This document shows positions 1 to 8,448 of a stretch of DNA of 64,000 bases, in pieces (the stretch's first letter is position 1; each line of letters opens with the position of its first letter). The position numbers were made by a program, and so were the translations under genes. The notes below the pieces were generated by a model. The model saw only the letters and a program-made list of their open reading frames with translations. It was not told the origin of the DNA and searched no databases. Origin of the DNA: Rathayibacter sp. VKM Ac-2804 (GTDB lineage: Bacteria > Actinomycetota > Actinomycetes > Actinomycetales > Microbacteriaceae); assembly GCF_009866655.1 (NCBI RefSeq), contig NZ_CP047420.1, positions 744,001-808,000 on the forward strand, read 5' to 3'.

Positions 1-259
1 GCGGCTCGGTGATCGAGGCGGCGACGACGGTCACGCGGTGGCCGGCGGCCACGAGCGAGCGGACCTGGTGCAGGGCGGTCCAGCCGATCCCCGGCGAGCC
101 GATGCCGTGCGGGAAGGAGTACAGGATCGACAGTGGAGCGCCGGCGGGCACGGCGGACGGGACGGTCGTCAGAGGACGGGCGTCGAGGTCGCGGTCAGTG
201 CTGTCGGTGCGGTCGGGTGGGTCTGCGGCAGTGGTGGAGCACTGGTGCTCATCATCCAT
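1..259 (-). CDS. Glycosyltransferase, family-4 type N-terminus (partial)
   Basis: Only the first 86 codons are in the window; the frame stays open to base 1. After about 45 hydrophilic, Asp/Thr/Pro-rich residues it reads LSILYSFPHGIGSPGIGWTA followed by LHQVRSLVAAGHRVTVVAAS. This is the usual first beta-strand, glycine loop and helix of GT-B glycosyltransferases, where a pathway donor sugar is later bound. The ATG has GGAG six bases upstream. It is transcribed away from the Wzz/Wzy/Wzx genes and most likely belongs to the same glycan cluster. Family assignment from such a short piece is tentative; the C-terminal nucleotide-sugar domain is not visible. Confidence 0.6.
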   Translation of the reverse strand, partial: MDDEHQCSTTAADPPDRTDSTDRDLDARPLTTVPSAVPAGAPLSILYSFPHGIGSPGIGWTALHQVRSLVAAGHRVTVVAASITEP

Positions 260-709
260 GCGTCTCCTGTCGTGAGGGCGGCGCGCTCAGGAATGAACAA
301 TAGCCACCATCCTCGACCACCTGAGAGGAACGCAAGTCCACTCCCGGCTCGGCGAGTCGTCGCTCCCGCAGACTTAACACAGCCGCAATACTTCCGGCAT
401 CCGCATGCCGTGGGTTATGGTCACAATGAGTGTGTCGGGGCACCGCACTCCTGGGGTCCCGGTTCTGTGCTCGTTCCGGCCCCTTCGAGGCATGCCCGAA
501 GACCGGTGCGAACGCAGCACCGCACCGCTCCGAAACCGCCCTTCGCACCAGGCTCCGTCGACACCTCGACAGCCGCAAACCCCGTTCCGCCATCACCGCC
601 GTGATGGACGGAGGCGTTGCTCCAACGATTGCAGCAGCAGTGCAACCTCCGAGCACGCGGCGCGTCGCCCCGAGGTCCTACACCTCGCCGTCTGGAAGTC
701 GAGACCGAG
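260..709. other. Divergent intergenic region of the glycan cluster
   Basis: About 450 bases between the leftward glycosyltransferase and the rightward Wzz-like gene. It must hold both promoters. A TATTGT hexamer (leftward, about 45 bases before the glycosyltransferase ATG) and a TATGGT hexamer (rightward, near 416) are possible -10 elements, but neither has a good -35. Base composition is slightly less GC-rich near 285-430. I see no gene, repeat or strong hairpin in it. Confidence 0.4.
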
Positions 710-1579
710 ATGTCCGTCCCCCTTTACCTTCGAGTGCTCTGGAGCTACAAATGGCTCCTCGCGGTCGGCCTCGTGGTCGCCGTGCTGGCCGCCATGGTCG
801 CCGGCTACACCGTCAAGGACGGTGAGATCGTCTCGCGCGCCGAGTCGGCCTACCGCTCCGACACGACCATCCTGCTCGGCGGCGGCTCGCGCAACCCGCT
901 CCAGGCCGTCGAGCCCGGTCAGGCGCTGCAGGAGGGCACCTCCGAGGCCCAGCAGAACGACCTCACCAACACCGCGGTCATCTACGCGTACCTCGTCAGC
1001 GGCTCCGAGATCCGCACCCAGGTCGAGGCCGCCATCGGCGGGTTCTCGCCCACCGAGGCCCTCAGCGCCGTGCGCCGCACGACCCAGCCGGCCGGATCCG
1101 AGCAGAACCCGGGCCGCTTCAGCCTCCCGATCCTCTCGATCGTCGGCGAGTCGACCGACCCGGCCCGCGCCGTCCTGATCTCGCAGACCGCGACCCAGAT
1201 CTTCCAGGGCTACATCACCGCTCAGCAGGAGGCCCAGGGCGTCGCCCCCGAGCTCCGCGTCACCCTCCAGGTCACCGACCAGGGTGCGGCTGTCGAGCAG
1301 GAGGGGTCGAACCCGATCATCCCGATCGCGATCACCGGTCTCGGCGTCTTCCTCGCCTTCATCGCCCTCGCGTTCATCCTCTACAACATCCGCATCTCGC
1401 GGGAGCGCGTCACCGCGAACCGCGGCAACCAGCGCCGCGGCGAGTCCTTCCGCCGCGGCCCGGCCCTGACCGGCTCCGCCTCGGAGAACGGCCAGCGCCC
1501 CGCCGCGATCGGCACCGCCCCCGAGAACACCGCCGGGTCGGGTGAGCTGGCCTCCTCCGGGAAGCGCAGCGCCACCTGA
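710..1579 (+). CDS. Wzz-like polysaccharide chain-length/co-polymerase membrane protein
   Basis: A 289-residue protein with one membrane segment near residues 13-31, an extracytoplasmic region of about 170 residues, a second membrane segment near 203-226, and a basic, Gly/Ser-rich cytoplasmic tail. This two-helix layout is that of Wzz/CapA-type proteins, which set polymer length with a Wzy polymerase. No Walker motifs or tyrosine cluster follow, so it lacks the fused BY-kinase of many homologues. I start at the ATG reading MSVPLYLRVLWSYKW, because earlier in-frame starts add an unlikely Arg/Gln-rich leader. It is the first of five closely packed genes. Sequence identity to the family is recognised only from topology and context. 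Confidence 0.7.
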   Translation: MSVPLYLRVLWSYKWLLAVGLVVAVLAAMVAGYTVKDGEIVSRAESAYRSDTTILLGGGSRNPLQAVEPGQALQEGTSEAQQNDLTNTAVIYAYLVSGSEIRTQVEAAIGGFSPTEALSAVRRTTQPAGSEQNPGRFSLPILSIVGESTDPARAVLISQTATQIFQGYITAQQEAQGVAPELRVTLQVTDQGAAVEQEGSNPIIPIAITGLGVFLAFIALAFILYNIRISRERVTANRGNQRRGESFRRGPALTGSASENGQRPAAIGTAPENTAGSGELASSGKRSAT

Positions 1580-1593
1580 GGCGGTCGCAGCAG

Positions 1594-3264
1594 ATGAGCA
1601 CGCAGACGCTGAAGGGGACCCCGCTCGGGGTCCCCGGGAACGACGACCCGTACGCGGGTGAGATCCTCGTCCGCCGGACCTTCACGGTCCGCGCGGTCCT
1701 GTCGACCGTCCTGCTGGCGGCCGTGGCCGTGGCAGCGGTCTACTACCTCAACCCGCTGTACGCGGGGGCGATCCTCTTCGGGATCTCGTTCCTGTACCTG
1801 ACGCGCAAGCTCGTCTTCAACTGGACCGGGGCGTTCATCGTCCTGCTCGGCGTGATCATGTTCATCCCGGTGCGCTACTACGCGCTGCCGATCCCGCTGG
1901 GCTTCGCGCTGGAGCCGTACCGGCTCGTCATCGTGATGATGGTCGTCGCGGCGATCGTCGCGCTGATGATCGATCCGACCTTCGTCTGGCGTCCGGCCGC
2001 GTTCGGCTGGCCGCTGGGCATCTGGGTCGCCTCGAGCCTGCTCTCGATCGCCGCGAACGTGCAGTTCATCTCCGAGGGCGGCCTCGGCAGCGGCGTCGTC
2101 GGCGCGATCGTCAACGACCTGCTGATGCTCTCGGTCTACTTCGTCGCCCGGCTCGTGATGCGCAACGAGAAGCTCGTCGAGGCCTTCCTGACCTTCCTGG
2201 TCTGGTCGGCCGTCGTCGTCGCCTTCTTCGCGGTCATCGAGCGCGCGACGCAGCAGAACGTCTTCACCATGCTCGACAAGTTCCTGCCGCTCGAGCGCCT
2301 CGGCGCCGAGCAGGAGGCCTACCGCGCCGGCGGCTACCGCTCGTTCGGCTCGTCGCAGCACCCGATCGCGCTGGCCGTCATGTTCACCATGATGATCCCG
2401 ATCGCCGTCTACCTCTCGAAGTACGCCCGCTGGCCCTTCAACGAGATCAACCGCCGGATCATCTACTACGGCACGATCCTCGCCCTGCTCCTCGGCGTCG
2501 TCACCGCGGTCTCGCGCACGGCGATCGTGACCCTCGGCGTGATGTTCCTGCTCACGGTCATCCTGCGCCCGAAGGTCGGCGGCTACCTGCTCCTGGGCAT
2601 GGTGCCGGTGCTCGGCCTCGGCTTCGTCTTCATCCCGAAGATCCTCACGGACATGATCGGGTCCTTCCTCGACCCGGACGCGCTCATCGCCTCGCAGTAC
2701 ACCTCCGCGGGCATGGCGGGCGCCGGGCGCCTGGCCGACCTCGAGCCGGCCATGGCGATCGTGCGCGAGCACCCCTTCTTCGGAACGGGAGTCGGCAGCC
2801 GCATCGTGGTGGGCGAGGACAAGAACGCGTTCATCCTCGACAACCAGTGGCTGGGCACGCTGCTCGACGGCGGCGCCGTGGGCGTCATCGGCCTGGCCGT
2901 GCTGTTCCTCGTCCCGATCGTGATGCTGCTGCGCTACTCGTTCAAGAGCACCACCACGCCGCAGTACGCGAGCCTCGCGTTCGCCGTCGCGGTCCTGCTG
3001 CTCGGCTACACGATCGCCGCGTACTTCTACGACGCCTTCGGTTTCTTCCAGTCCTTCATGCTCTTCTGGATCCTCCTGGCCGTCGGGGCCTGGGTGATCA
3101 CGGAGGCACCGCGGAAGTCGACCCGCCGGCGCCTGTCGCCGGAGGAGGCGGGGCACGTCTCCGCCTTCACCCGCGGGGGCCCCCACATCCCGGTGGGTCA
3201 GCCCGCCCTCGGCTCGCACGTCGGCGCTCACGTCGTCCGCAAGCCGGCCCCGATCGAGTCGTGA
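1594..3264 (+). CDS. O-antigen polymerase/ligase-like membrane protein (Wzy type)
   Basis: A 556-residue integral membrane protein with roughly 11-12 hydrophobic helices and a large loop around residues 215-255 and 345-400. In the latter, a conserved-looking stretch EHPFFGTGVGSR precedes a glycine-rich helix; 'HPxxGxG' motifs of this kind mark the Wzy_C (O-antigen ligase) family. Such proteins polymerise lipid-linked repeat units, or ligate glycans, on the outer face of the membrane. It starts 14 bases after the Wzz-like gene and overlaps the next gene by four bases (GTGA), so it is part of one transcription unit. The last 45 residues are a basic, Pro/Gly-rich cytoplasmic tail. The choice between polymerase and ligase cannot be made from sequence alone. 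Confidence 0.75.
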   Translation: MSTQTLKGTPLGVPGNDDPYAGEILVRRTFTVRAVLSTVLLAAVAVAAVYYLNPLYAGAILFGISFLYLTRKLVFNWTGAFIVLLGVIMFIPVRYYALPIPLGFALEPYRLVIVMMVVAAIVALMIDPTFVWRPAAFGWPLGIWVASSLLSIAANVQFISEGGLGSGVVGAIVNDLLMLSVYFVARLVMRNEKLVEAFLTFLVWSAVVVAFFAVIERATQQNVFTMLDKFLPLERLGAEQEAYRAGGYRSFGSSQHPIALAVMFTMMIPIAVYLSKYARWPFNEINRRIIYYGTILALLLGVVTAVSRTAIVTLGVMFLLTVILRPKVGGYLLLGMVPVLGLGFVFIPKILTDMIGSFLDPDALIASQYTSAGMAGAGRLADLEPAMAIVREHPFFGTGVGSRIVVGEDKNAFILDNQWLGTLLDGGAVGVIGLAVLFLVPIVMLLRYSFKSTTTPQYASLAFAVAVLLLGYTIAAYFYDAFGFFQSFMLFWILLAVGAWVITEAPRKSTRRRLSPEEAGHVSAFTRGGPHIPVGQPALGSHVGAHVVRKPAPIES

Positions 3265-4118
3265 GCGCACGCGTCAGCGTCGTCATCCCCGCGCACGACG
3301 AGGGGGCGGTGATCGCCCGGCTCCTCCGTGCCCTCGTGGACGGGGACCCGGAGGGCCGGCTCGAGATCGTGGTCGGCGCGAACGGCTGCACCGACGACAC
3401 CGCGGCTGTCGCCCGGGCCGTCGATCCCCGGATCCTGGTGGCGGAGACGCCCCGGGCCTCGAAGATCGCCGGCCTCAACGCGGCGGACGAGCTCGCCACG
3501 GTCCTCCCCAGGATCTACGTGGACGCCGACGTGTCGGTCTCGGCCGAGACGCTCCTGGCGCTCGGCGACGAGCTGGCCCGCCCCGGCGGCCCGCTCGCGG
3601 CCGCGCCGGAGTTCCGCGTCGACACCGGCGGGGCGTCCTGGCCCGTCCGGGCGCACTACTCGATCTGGGAGCTGTCCGACTACAGGGCCCCCGGGCTGGT
3701 CGGCTCCGGGATCTACGGCCTCTCGGCCGAGGGGCGCAGCCGCTTCGGCGCGTTCCCCGAGATCATCGCGGACGACCGCTTCGTCCAGCAGCTCTTCACC
3801 CCCGAGGAGCGGCTGACGCTCCCCGGCCGGTCCTTCTCCGTGAAGGCTCCGCGCCGGATGCGCAACCAGATCAAGCGCACCGTCCGCATCGCGATCGGCA
3901 ACGCCCAGCTGGCGGCCTCCGGGCTCGTGCCCGAGCAGGCCGGTTCCGGCGGCGGCGGCCCGGTCGCGCTGCTGAAGCGCGTCCTGCGCCGGCCCGCCCT
4001 GTGGCCGGCCTTCCCGATCTACTGCTACGGCTATCTGCGACCCCGCCTCGAGGCGCGGTCGATCATCGCTCGAGGAGGCGTACCCGAATGGAACCGCGAC
4101 GAGACGACGCGCGCGTGA
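3261..4118 (+). CDS. Glycosyltransferase family 2 protein
   Basis: A 285-residue GT-A protein. The N-terminus reads SARVSVVIPAHDEGAVIARL, the standard nucleotide-sugar-binding start of family 2, then VGANGCTDDTAAVA, and a DAD metal-binding motif near residue 89 (YVDADVSV). A later EIIADDRFVQQLF supplies the acidic catalytic-base region. It would add one sugar to the lipid-linked repeat unit at the inner membrane face. It starts at a GTG that overlaps the preceding stop codon (GTGA), typical of translational coupling. No membrane helix is obvious, so membrane association would be peripheral. Donor and acceptor cannot be deduced. Confidence 0.82.
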   Translation: MSARVSVVIPAHDEGAVIARLLRALVDGDPEGRLEIVVGANGCTDDTAAVARAVDPRILVAETPRASKIAGLNAADELATVLPRIYVDADVSVSAETLLALGDELARPGGPLAAAPEFRVDTGGASWPVRAHYSIWELSDYRAPGLVGSGIYGLSAEGRSRFGAFPEIIADDRFVQQLFTPEERLTLPGRSFSVKAPRRMRNQIKRTVRIAIGNAQLAASGLVPEQAGSGGGGPVALLKRVLRRPALWPAFPIYCYGYLRPRLEARSIIARGGVPEWNRDETTRA

Positions 4119-5812
4119 CGGGGTCGACCCCCGCGGGCGGCTCCTCCGCCCGCCACGGCACCACGGCGAGCGACGCCCAGATCGAGGCGGCGATCGACGA
4201 CACCGCGCACACCACCGAGACGCTGGCGACCGACGCGATCGCGCAGTCGCCGACCGTGGGCGACGGACCGAACCTGCCGCCCGCCTCGCCCAAGTCCGAC
4301 CTCGGGCACAAGGCGAGCCGCGGAGTCATCCAGACCCTGGGCGGCCTGTGGGGCAAGACCGCGATCCAGCTGATCTCGACGATCGTGCTGGCCCGCCTGC
4401 TCTCGCCGAGCGACTTCGGTCTGCTCGCGGCCGTCACGGCCATCGTCGGTGTCGCGGACCTGGTCCGCGACTTCGGTCTGACCGGCGCGATCATCCAGGC
4501 CAAGAAGATGAGCGAGACCGTGTGGCGGTCCGTGCTCTGGCTGTCGGTCGCGCTGGGTGTGGTCGGCACGATCGTGATCGGCGCCTCCGCCTGGCTCATC
4601 GCCGGCATCTACAACGAGCAGGCGCTGGTCGTCCTGACGCTCGCCGTCGCGCCGACCCTCTTCATCAACAGCCTCTGCATGCCGCTCCAGGCGCGCGTGC
4701 AGAAGGAGATGAAGTTCGGCCTGATGGCGCAGATCGACGTCGTCTCGATGCTCGTCGGCGTGATCGGCTCGATCGTCGCCGCGTTCCTCGGCTGGGGCGT
4801 CTGGTCGCTCGTCGTGCTGCAGGGCGGCGCGCTGATCTACCGGTTCATCGCGCTCTGGGTCGCGGCCCGGCCCACCTTCGGCCGGCCGCAGATCTCGCGC
4901 GAGGTCATCCCGCTGGTCACCACCGGCGGCAGCATCTTCGGCGTCCAGCTGCTCAACTACTTCGCCCGCAACGTCGACAACGTGCTGATCGGCGCGCAGC
5001 TCGGCACAGGCGTGCTGGGTCAGTACACCCGCGCCTACTCGCTCTTCCTCCTGCCGCTGCAGCAGCTCAACGGCCCGCTCGGCCGCGTCGCGCTGCCGGT
5101 GCTGTCCTCGCTCCAGGACGACGGCGAGCGCTACCGCCGCTACGTCCGCGGCGCGCTGCTCGTCATCGGGTACCTCACGCTGCCCACCTTCGGCGTCCTC
5201 GCGGCACTCGCCGGGCCGCTGGTCGAGCTCCTCCTGGGATCGCAGTGGTCGTCGTCGGCCACGATCCTGTCGCTGCTGTCCATCGCGGGCATCGCGCAGG
5301 GCATCGGCAACGTGCAGGGCTGGATCTACATCTCGCTCGGCCGCGTGCACCGCCAACTGGTGTACTACGTGGTCACCCGCCCGCTCGTCATCGGCTCGTT
5401 CTTCGTGGGCCTGTGGTGGAACGGCGTCGAGGGCCTCGCGCTGCTCTACGGCCTCACCACCCTGGCGCTGCTCGTCCCCGGATTCTGGCTGGCGATCCGC
5501 GGCACCTTCGTGCGCGGCTCCGACGTGATCGTGCCCGTCCTGCGTCCGGCGCTCGTCGTGCCGTTCATGTTCGGCGCGGCCTGGGCCGTCGGCGCGTACA
5601 CCGACCTGCCCGCGATCCTCCACCTGCTCGTCGGCGGACTCGCCTCGCTGGTGCCGCTGGCGCTCGCGATGGCGATCCCGGCCTACCGCCGCGACATGAA
5701 CCAGATCCTCGCGTTCGTGAAGCAGGTCCGGAAGCCCAAGCCCAAGGGCCCGGCGACTCCTGCCTCTCCTGCTCCGCAGACCACCCCGGCCGCCGAGGGA
5801 GGCGCCGCATGA
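4088..5812 (+). CDS. Lipid-linked oligosaccharide flippase (Wzx/MATE-like)
   Basis: A 574-residue membrane protein with about 12-14 helices beginning near residue 85 (GVIQTLGGLWGKTAIQLIST then IVLARLLSPSDFGLLAAV). This start is diagnostic of the polysaccharide transporter family within the MOP superfamily, which flips undecaprenyl-linked repeat units across the membrane. The first 75 residues are a Thr/Ala/Asp-rich, probably disordered cytoplasmic extension that most Wzx proteins lack, and the C-terminus is Pro/Ala-rich. The ATG has a strong GAGGAGG eight bases upstream and lies inside the end of the glycosyltransferase gene; a GTG at 4115 (GTGA overlap) is the alternative start. With the Wzz- and Wzy-like neighbours it completes a Wzx/Wzy-dependent pathway. 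Confidence 0.82.
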   Translation: MEPRRDDARVTGSTPAGGSSARHGTTASDAQIEAAIDDTAHTTETLATDAIAQSPTVGDGPNLPPASPKSDLGHKASRGVIQTLGGLWGKTAIQLISTIVLARLLSPSDFGLLAAVTAIVGVADLVRDFGLTGAIIQAKKMSETVWRSVLWLSVALGVVGTIVIGASAWLIAGIYNEQALVVLTLAVAPTLFINSLCMPLQARVQKEMKFGLMAQIDVVSMLVGVIGSIVAAFLGWGVWSLVVLQGGALIYRFIALWVAARPTFGRPQISREVIPLVTTGGSIFGVQLLNYFARNVDNVLIGAQLGTGVLGQYTRAYSLFLLPLQQLNGPLGRVALPVLSSLQDDGERYRRYVRGALLVIGYLTLPTFGVLAALAGPLVELLLGSQWSSSATILSLLSIAGIAQGIGNVQGWIYISLGRVHRQLVYYVVTRPLVIGSFFVGLWWNGVEGLALLYGLTTLALLVPGFWLAIRGTFVRGSDVIVPVLRPALVVPFMFGAAWAVGAYTDLPAILHLLVGGLASLVPLALAMAIPAYRRDMNQILAFVKQVRKPKPKGPATPASPAPQTTPAAEGGAA

Positions 5813-6684
5813 CCCGCTCCACCCGCTCCCGTCGCGCCGGCGTCCTGGCCGTCGTGGCCGTCGCCGCCGCGCTGCTGGCCGGGTGCACCTCCGCCCCGGC
5901 TCCCGCCGAGACGACCGAGCCCGCCGCCTCGGGCGAGCTGCCGTTCGCGGCCGGCTCGATCGCCGCGATGGGCGACTCGATCTCGGTCGGCGTCGCCGCC
6001 TGCGGGCAGAACAAGCCCTGCCCCAGCGCGTCCTGGACGACGGGCGAGGACGAGACGGTCGACTCGGTCGCCCGCCGCGCCGGCGAGTCGGTCGGCGCCG
6101 TGCCCGAGATCGAGAACGTCGCCTCCAAGGGCGCGACCTCGGCCGAGCTGCCGCGCCAGGCCGAGAAGGCCGTCGCCGCCGCGCCCGACCTGGTCACGAT
6201 CCTGATCGGCGCGAACGACGTCTGCCGCAAGAACAGCGCCGACATCACCACGCCGGACGCCTTCCGCGCCAACGTCACGACCGCGCTGACGACGCTCTCC
6301 ACCGGCGCTCCGGAGGCGACGGTCTTCGTCTCCTCCGTGCCGAACCTGCTCGACTTCTTCGAGACCGAGCGCGGCGACGCCGAGGCGGTCTCGCGCTGGG
6401 CCGGCAGCTCCAACTGCAACTCGCTGCTCTACGAGCCCACCTCGGACGACGCGGAGGCGCAGGCCCGCCGCGACAACGTCTCGACGACGATCGACGCCTA
6501 CAACGACGTCCTCGCCGACGTCTGCGGTGCGACCGCGAACTGCGTCTACGACCAGGGCGCCCTGCACGACTTCGACGTGACCTCCGACGACATCTCCGAC
6601 GTCGACCACTTCCACCCGTCGCTGGCGGGCCAGGCGAGGCTCGCGGACATCGCCTGGACGGCGCTGCTCGCCAACGCCTCCTGA
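5809..6684 (+). CDS. SGNH/GDSL-hydrolase lipoprotein
   Basis: A 291-residue secreted esterase-like protein. It has a twin-Arg-containing basic start, a hydrophobic core and a lipobox ending LLAGC with the lipidated Cys at residue 26. SGNH blocks follow: block I GDSISVG (Ser near 57), block III GAND (134-137), and block V DHFHP (Asp266, His269). Members deacylate or acylate glycans and esters; here the likely job is removing or moving acyl groups on the surface polysaccharide, consistent with the acyltransferase gene at the other end of the cluster. It overlaps the flippase stop codon by ATGA. Five cysteines after the lipobox could form disulfides. Substrate is inferred from context only. Confidence 0.82.
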   Translation: MTRSTRSRRAGVLAVVAVAAALLAGCTSAPAPAETTEPAASGELPFAAGSIAAMGDSISVGVAACGQNKPCPSASWTTGEDETVDSVARRAGESVGAVPEIENVASKGATSAELPRQAEKAVAAAPDLVTILIGANDVCRKNSADITTPDAFRANVTTALTTLSTGAPEATVFVSSVPNLLDFFETERGDAEAVSRWAGSSNCNSLLYEPTSDDAEAQARRDNVSTTIDAYNDVLADVCGATANCVYDQGALHDFDVTSDDISDVDHFHPSLAGQARLADIAWTALLANAS

Positions 6685-6727
6685 GGCGCTGAGCGGGCCG
6701 CCTGAGGGCGCCTGCGGGACGACCGCG

Positions 6728-6757
6728 AGGGCGGGGGAGCTGCGGCTCCTCCGCCCT
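6728..6757. terminator. Strong hairpin terminator between convergent genes
   Basis: A 13-bp stem (one G-T pair) around a TGCG loop: AGGGCGGGGGAGC pairs with GCTCCTCCGCCCT. It lies 44 bases after the SGNH-lipoprotein stop. There is no long U tract, as usual in high-GC actinobacteria. Confidence 0.7.
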
Positions 6758-6826
6758 TCTGCGTGCGCGGAGGGCGCTGCGCGCCGCCCGCGGCTCGCTC
6801 CGGCCCGGTTCGGCACGTGGAAGCAG

Positions 6827-6865
6827 CTCCGGCTCGCGGAATCCCAGGGATTCGGCGAGCCGGAG
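6827..6865. terminator. Second inverted repeat, probable terminator for the leftward glycosyltransferase
   Basis: Two 19-base arms with one mismatch are separated by a single A (CTCCGGCTCGC...GCGAGCCGGAG). It lies 56 bases past the end of the leftward gene at 6921. It could equally be a degenerate palindromic repeat element. Confidence 0.5.
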
Positions 6866-6920
6866 GTGGTTCGGCGTGCCGGAGGTGATCCGGCGCGCGG
6901 AGGGCGCAGCGGCCCCCGCG

Positions 6921-7949
6921 TCAGACGGCCTCGAAGCGGGTGTCGCCGCGCTCGGGGCGCCAGGACGGCACCGTGGCGGACGCGCGGCGCCGCGAGCGCG
7001 CACGGGACGGGCTGAAGCGGAACGGCGGCACGGTCGGGGCCAGCGCGGCGGTGCGGCTCGCGGCGCGCAGCAGCAGCTCCTCGGTCAGCTCCTCCGGAGC
7101 GGCGGCGATCGCGAGGCCGCGCTGGTCGAGCTCGCGGGCGATCTGGATCTGGTGGTCGTCGATGTGCTCGCCGCGCGCGACGAGGCGCGGGACCAGGATC
7201 GGGACCTTGCCGTTCTCGATGGCCGTGATGGCGGCGCCGGTGCCCGCGTGGGCGATGACGACGTCCGCCTCCTTCACGGCCTCCTGGAGCTCGTGGTGCG
7301 GCACGCTCGCGCGGCCCTCGATGCCGTAGGGCGAGACGTCGGCGAGACCGGTCTGCCAGAGCACCTCGGCGTCCTTCAGCAGCGGCACCGACGCGGCGAT
7401 CAGCCGGTCGAAGGGGTAGAGGTCCTGGGTGCCGACGGAGATCACCGCGCGACGGATCGCGGAGACGGGCTCATCGGGGCCGGTCGTGTAGGCGTCGAAG
7501 ATCGAGCCGCCGAAGAGCCAGCGCTCGTCGGCCCAGACCGGGTACTGCGTGTAGGTGTTGACGCCGGGCAGGCGCGACATGATCTTGCCGGTGATCGAGG
7601 GGCCGTCGGCGCGCGCGGCGCTCTCGACGTAGTGGCACTCGATGCCGCGCAGCGACGCCTCGGGCATGAACGACACGGCCGGGCTCGAGCCGGTGCTGAA
7701 GACGGCGGAGTAGTCGCCCTTGGCCAGGATGCGGTGCGCGATCAGCGCGTTCTCGGCGATCGGCCGGGCGTCGCGCGGGGCGGCGAAGCGGCTGTAGGTG
7801 ACCTTCCGGCCCTCGAGGAGGGAGCGGCTGAGGCCGTTGTCGAAGGTGACCCAGTGCTGGTCGGCGGGATCGATCCCGAAGCGGGAGGACAGCGTGAACA
7901 GCTGCTTCAGATGCCCTCCACCGGAGCAGACGAACAGGAACTGTGACAT
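6921..7949 (-). CDS. Glycosyltransferase of the MurG/Alg13-Alg14 type (GT28-like fold)
   Basis: A 342-residue GT-B protein. The N-terminus MSQFLFVCSGGGHLKQL carries the GGGH donor/membrane-facing loop of MurG and of the Alg14/PssD subunit. The C-terminal half has the Alg13/PssE-like segment VISVGTQDLYPFDRLI and the nucleotide-sugar site region VVIAHAGTGAAITAIENGKV. It is therefore a single-chain version of the two-subunit PssD/PssE-type transferases that add a sugar to a lipid-linked acceptor. The last 40 residues are Arg/Ser/Pro-rich. AAGGG lies five bases before the ATG. It is followed convergently by two hairpins. The donor is probably a UDP-sugar by family knowledge, but this is not proven here. 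Confidence 0.75.
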   Translation of the reverse strand: MSQFLFVCSGGGHLKQLFTLSSRFGIDPADQHWVTFDNGLSRSLLEGRKVTYSRFAAPRDARPIAENALIAHRILAKGDYSAVFSTGSSPAVSFMPEASLRGIECHYVESAARADGPSITGKIMSRLPGVNTYTQYPVWADERWLFGGSIFDAYTTGPDEPVSAIRRAVISVGTQDLYPFDRLIAASVPLLKDAEVLWQTGLADVSPYGIEGRASVPHHELQEAVKEADVVIAHAGTGAAITAIENGKVPILVPRLVARGEHIDDHQIQIARELDQRGLAIAAAPEELTEELLLRAASRTAALAPTVPPFRFSPSRARSRRRASATVPSWRPERGDTRFEAV

Positions 7950-8448
7950 GGCGACCCTTCTTGCGTCCGGGGGAGCTTTCGGGCTCGTCCTCCGGCGGAA
8001 GCTGACTGAGGCGGTAGTGCAGGGCTGGGTGTGGTGGGGGTGGGTGGTGCGGGGGCGGCGTGGAGCCGGGCGCGAGCCCCGCTCTCTGCAGGAGCGGCCC
8101 CGTGGGGGGGAGATCGGGCGGCGTCGTGACCGCGCTCTCCCCGGAGTGCGTCAGGACGTGGGGGCGTCCCGGGCATCGGCGGGTCGACGCTCAGGGGGAC
8201 GCGCGCGGGGTGGGGCGGGGAGCCTGCGCTGCATCGTCGTCCTGGTCGGTCGGGTGGTTCTCGGGCGGGTGAGGATCGTGACGTCGGGTGCGACGCGGGG
8301 CCGGCACGGCGGGATCCGCTCCTGCGCCTGGGCGTGTGCTCGCCGTCCGAGGACGAGGGCACAGCGGAACGGGCCGCGGTGCCACCCCCACGATAGTGAG
8401 GCACCCGTTCCCTGGCTACTTCGGAGTCGGACCCCTGGGTGGATTGAC
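7950..8448. other. Long gene-free stretch upstream of the leftward glycosyltransferase
   Basis: Nearly 500 bases without a credible gene between two leftward glycosyltransferase genes. Open frames here are of low-complexity Arg/Pro/Gly composition and lack good ribosome sites. Base composition is extreme (long runs of G on the plus strand near 8020-8120). A promoter-like motif shared with the acyltransferase leader lies at its right end, which would give a leader of about 430 bases. Confidence 0.45.
8389..8406 (-). promoter_or_regulatory. Promoter-like motif (TATCGT) shared by two glycan genes
   Basis: On the minus strand this reads GGGTGCCTCACTATCGTG, with TATCGT fitting the TANNNT form of an actinobacterial -10 and a 4/6 -35 (TAGCCA) 17 bases upstream. 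A closely similar block (GGGCGCTCGCTATCGTG) lies before the acyltransferase gene at 10378-10394. The shared sequence extends beyond the hexamer, so a common regulator is also possible. Confidence 0.35.

Noticed and set aside
8191..8391. A 66-residue leader peptide upstream of the leftward glycosyltransferase
   Set aside because: Pro/Arg-rich composition without a ribosome site; it would start at a GTG inside the promoter-like motif.
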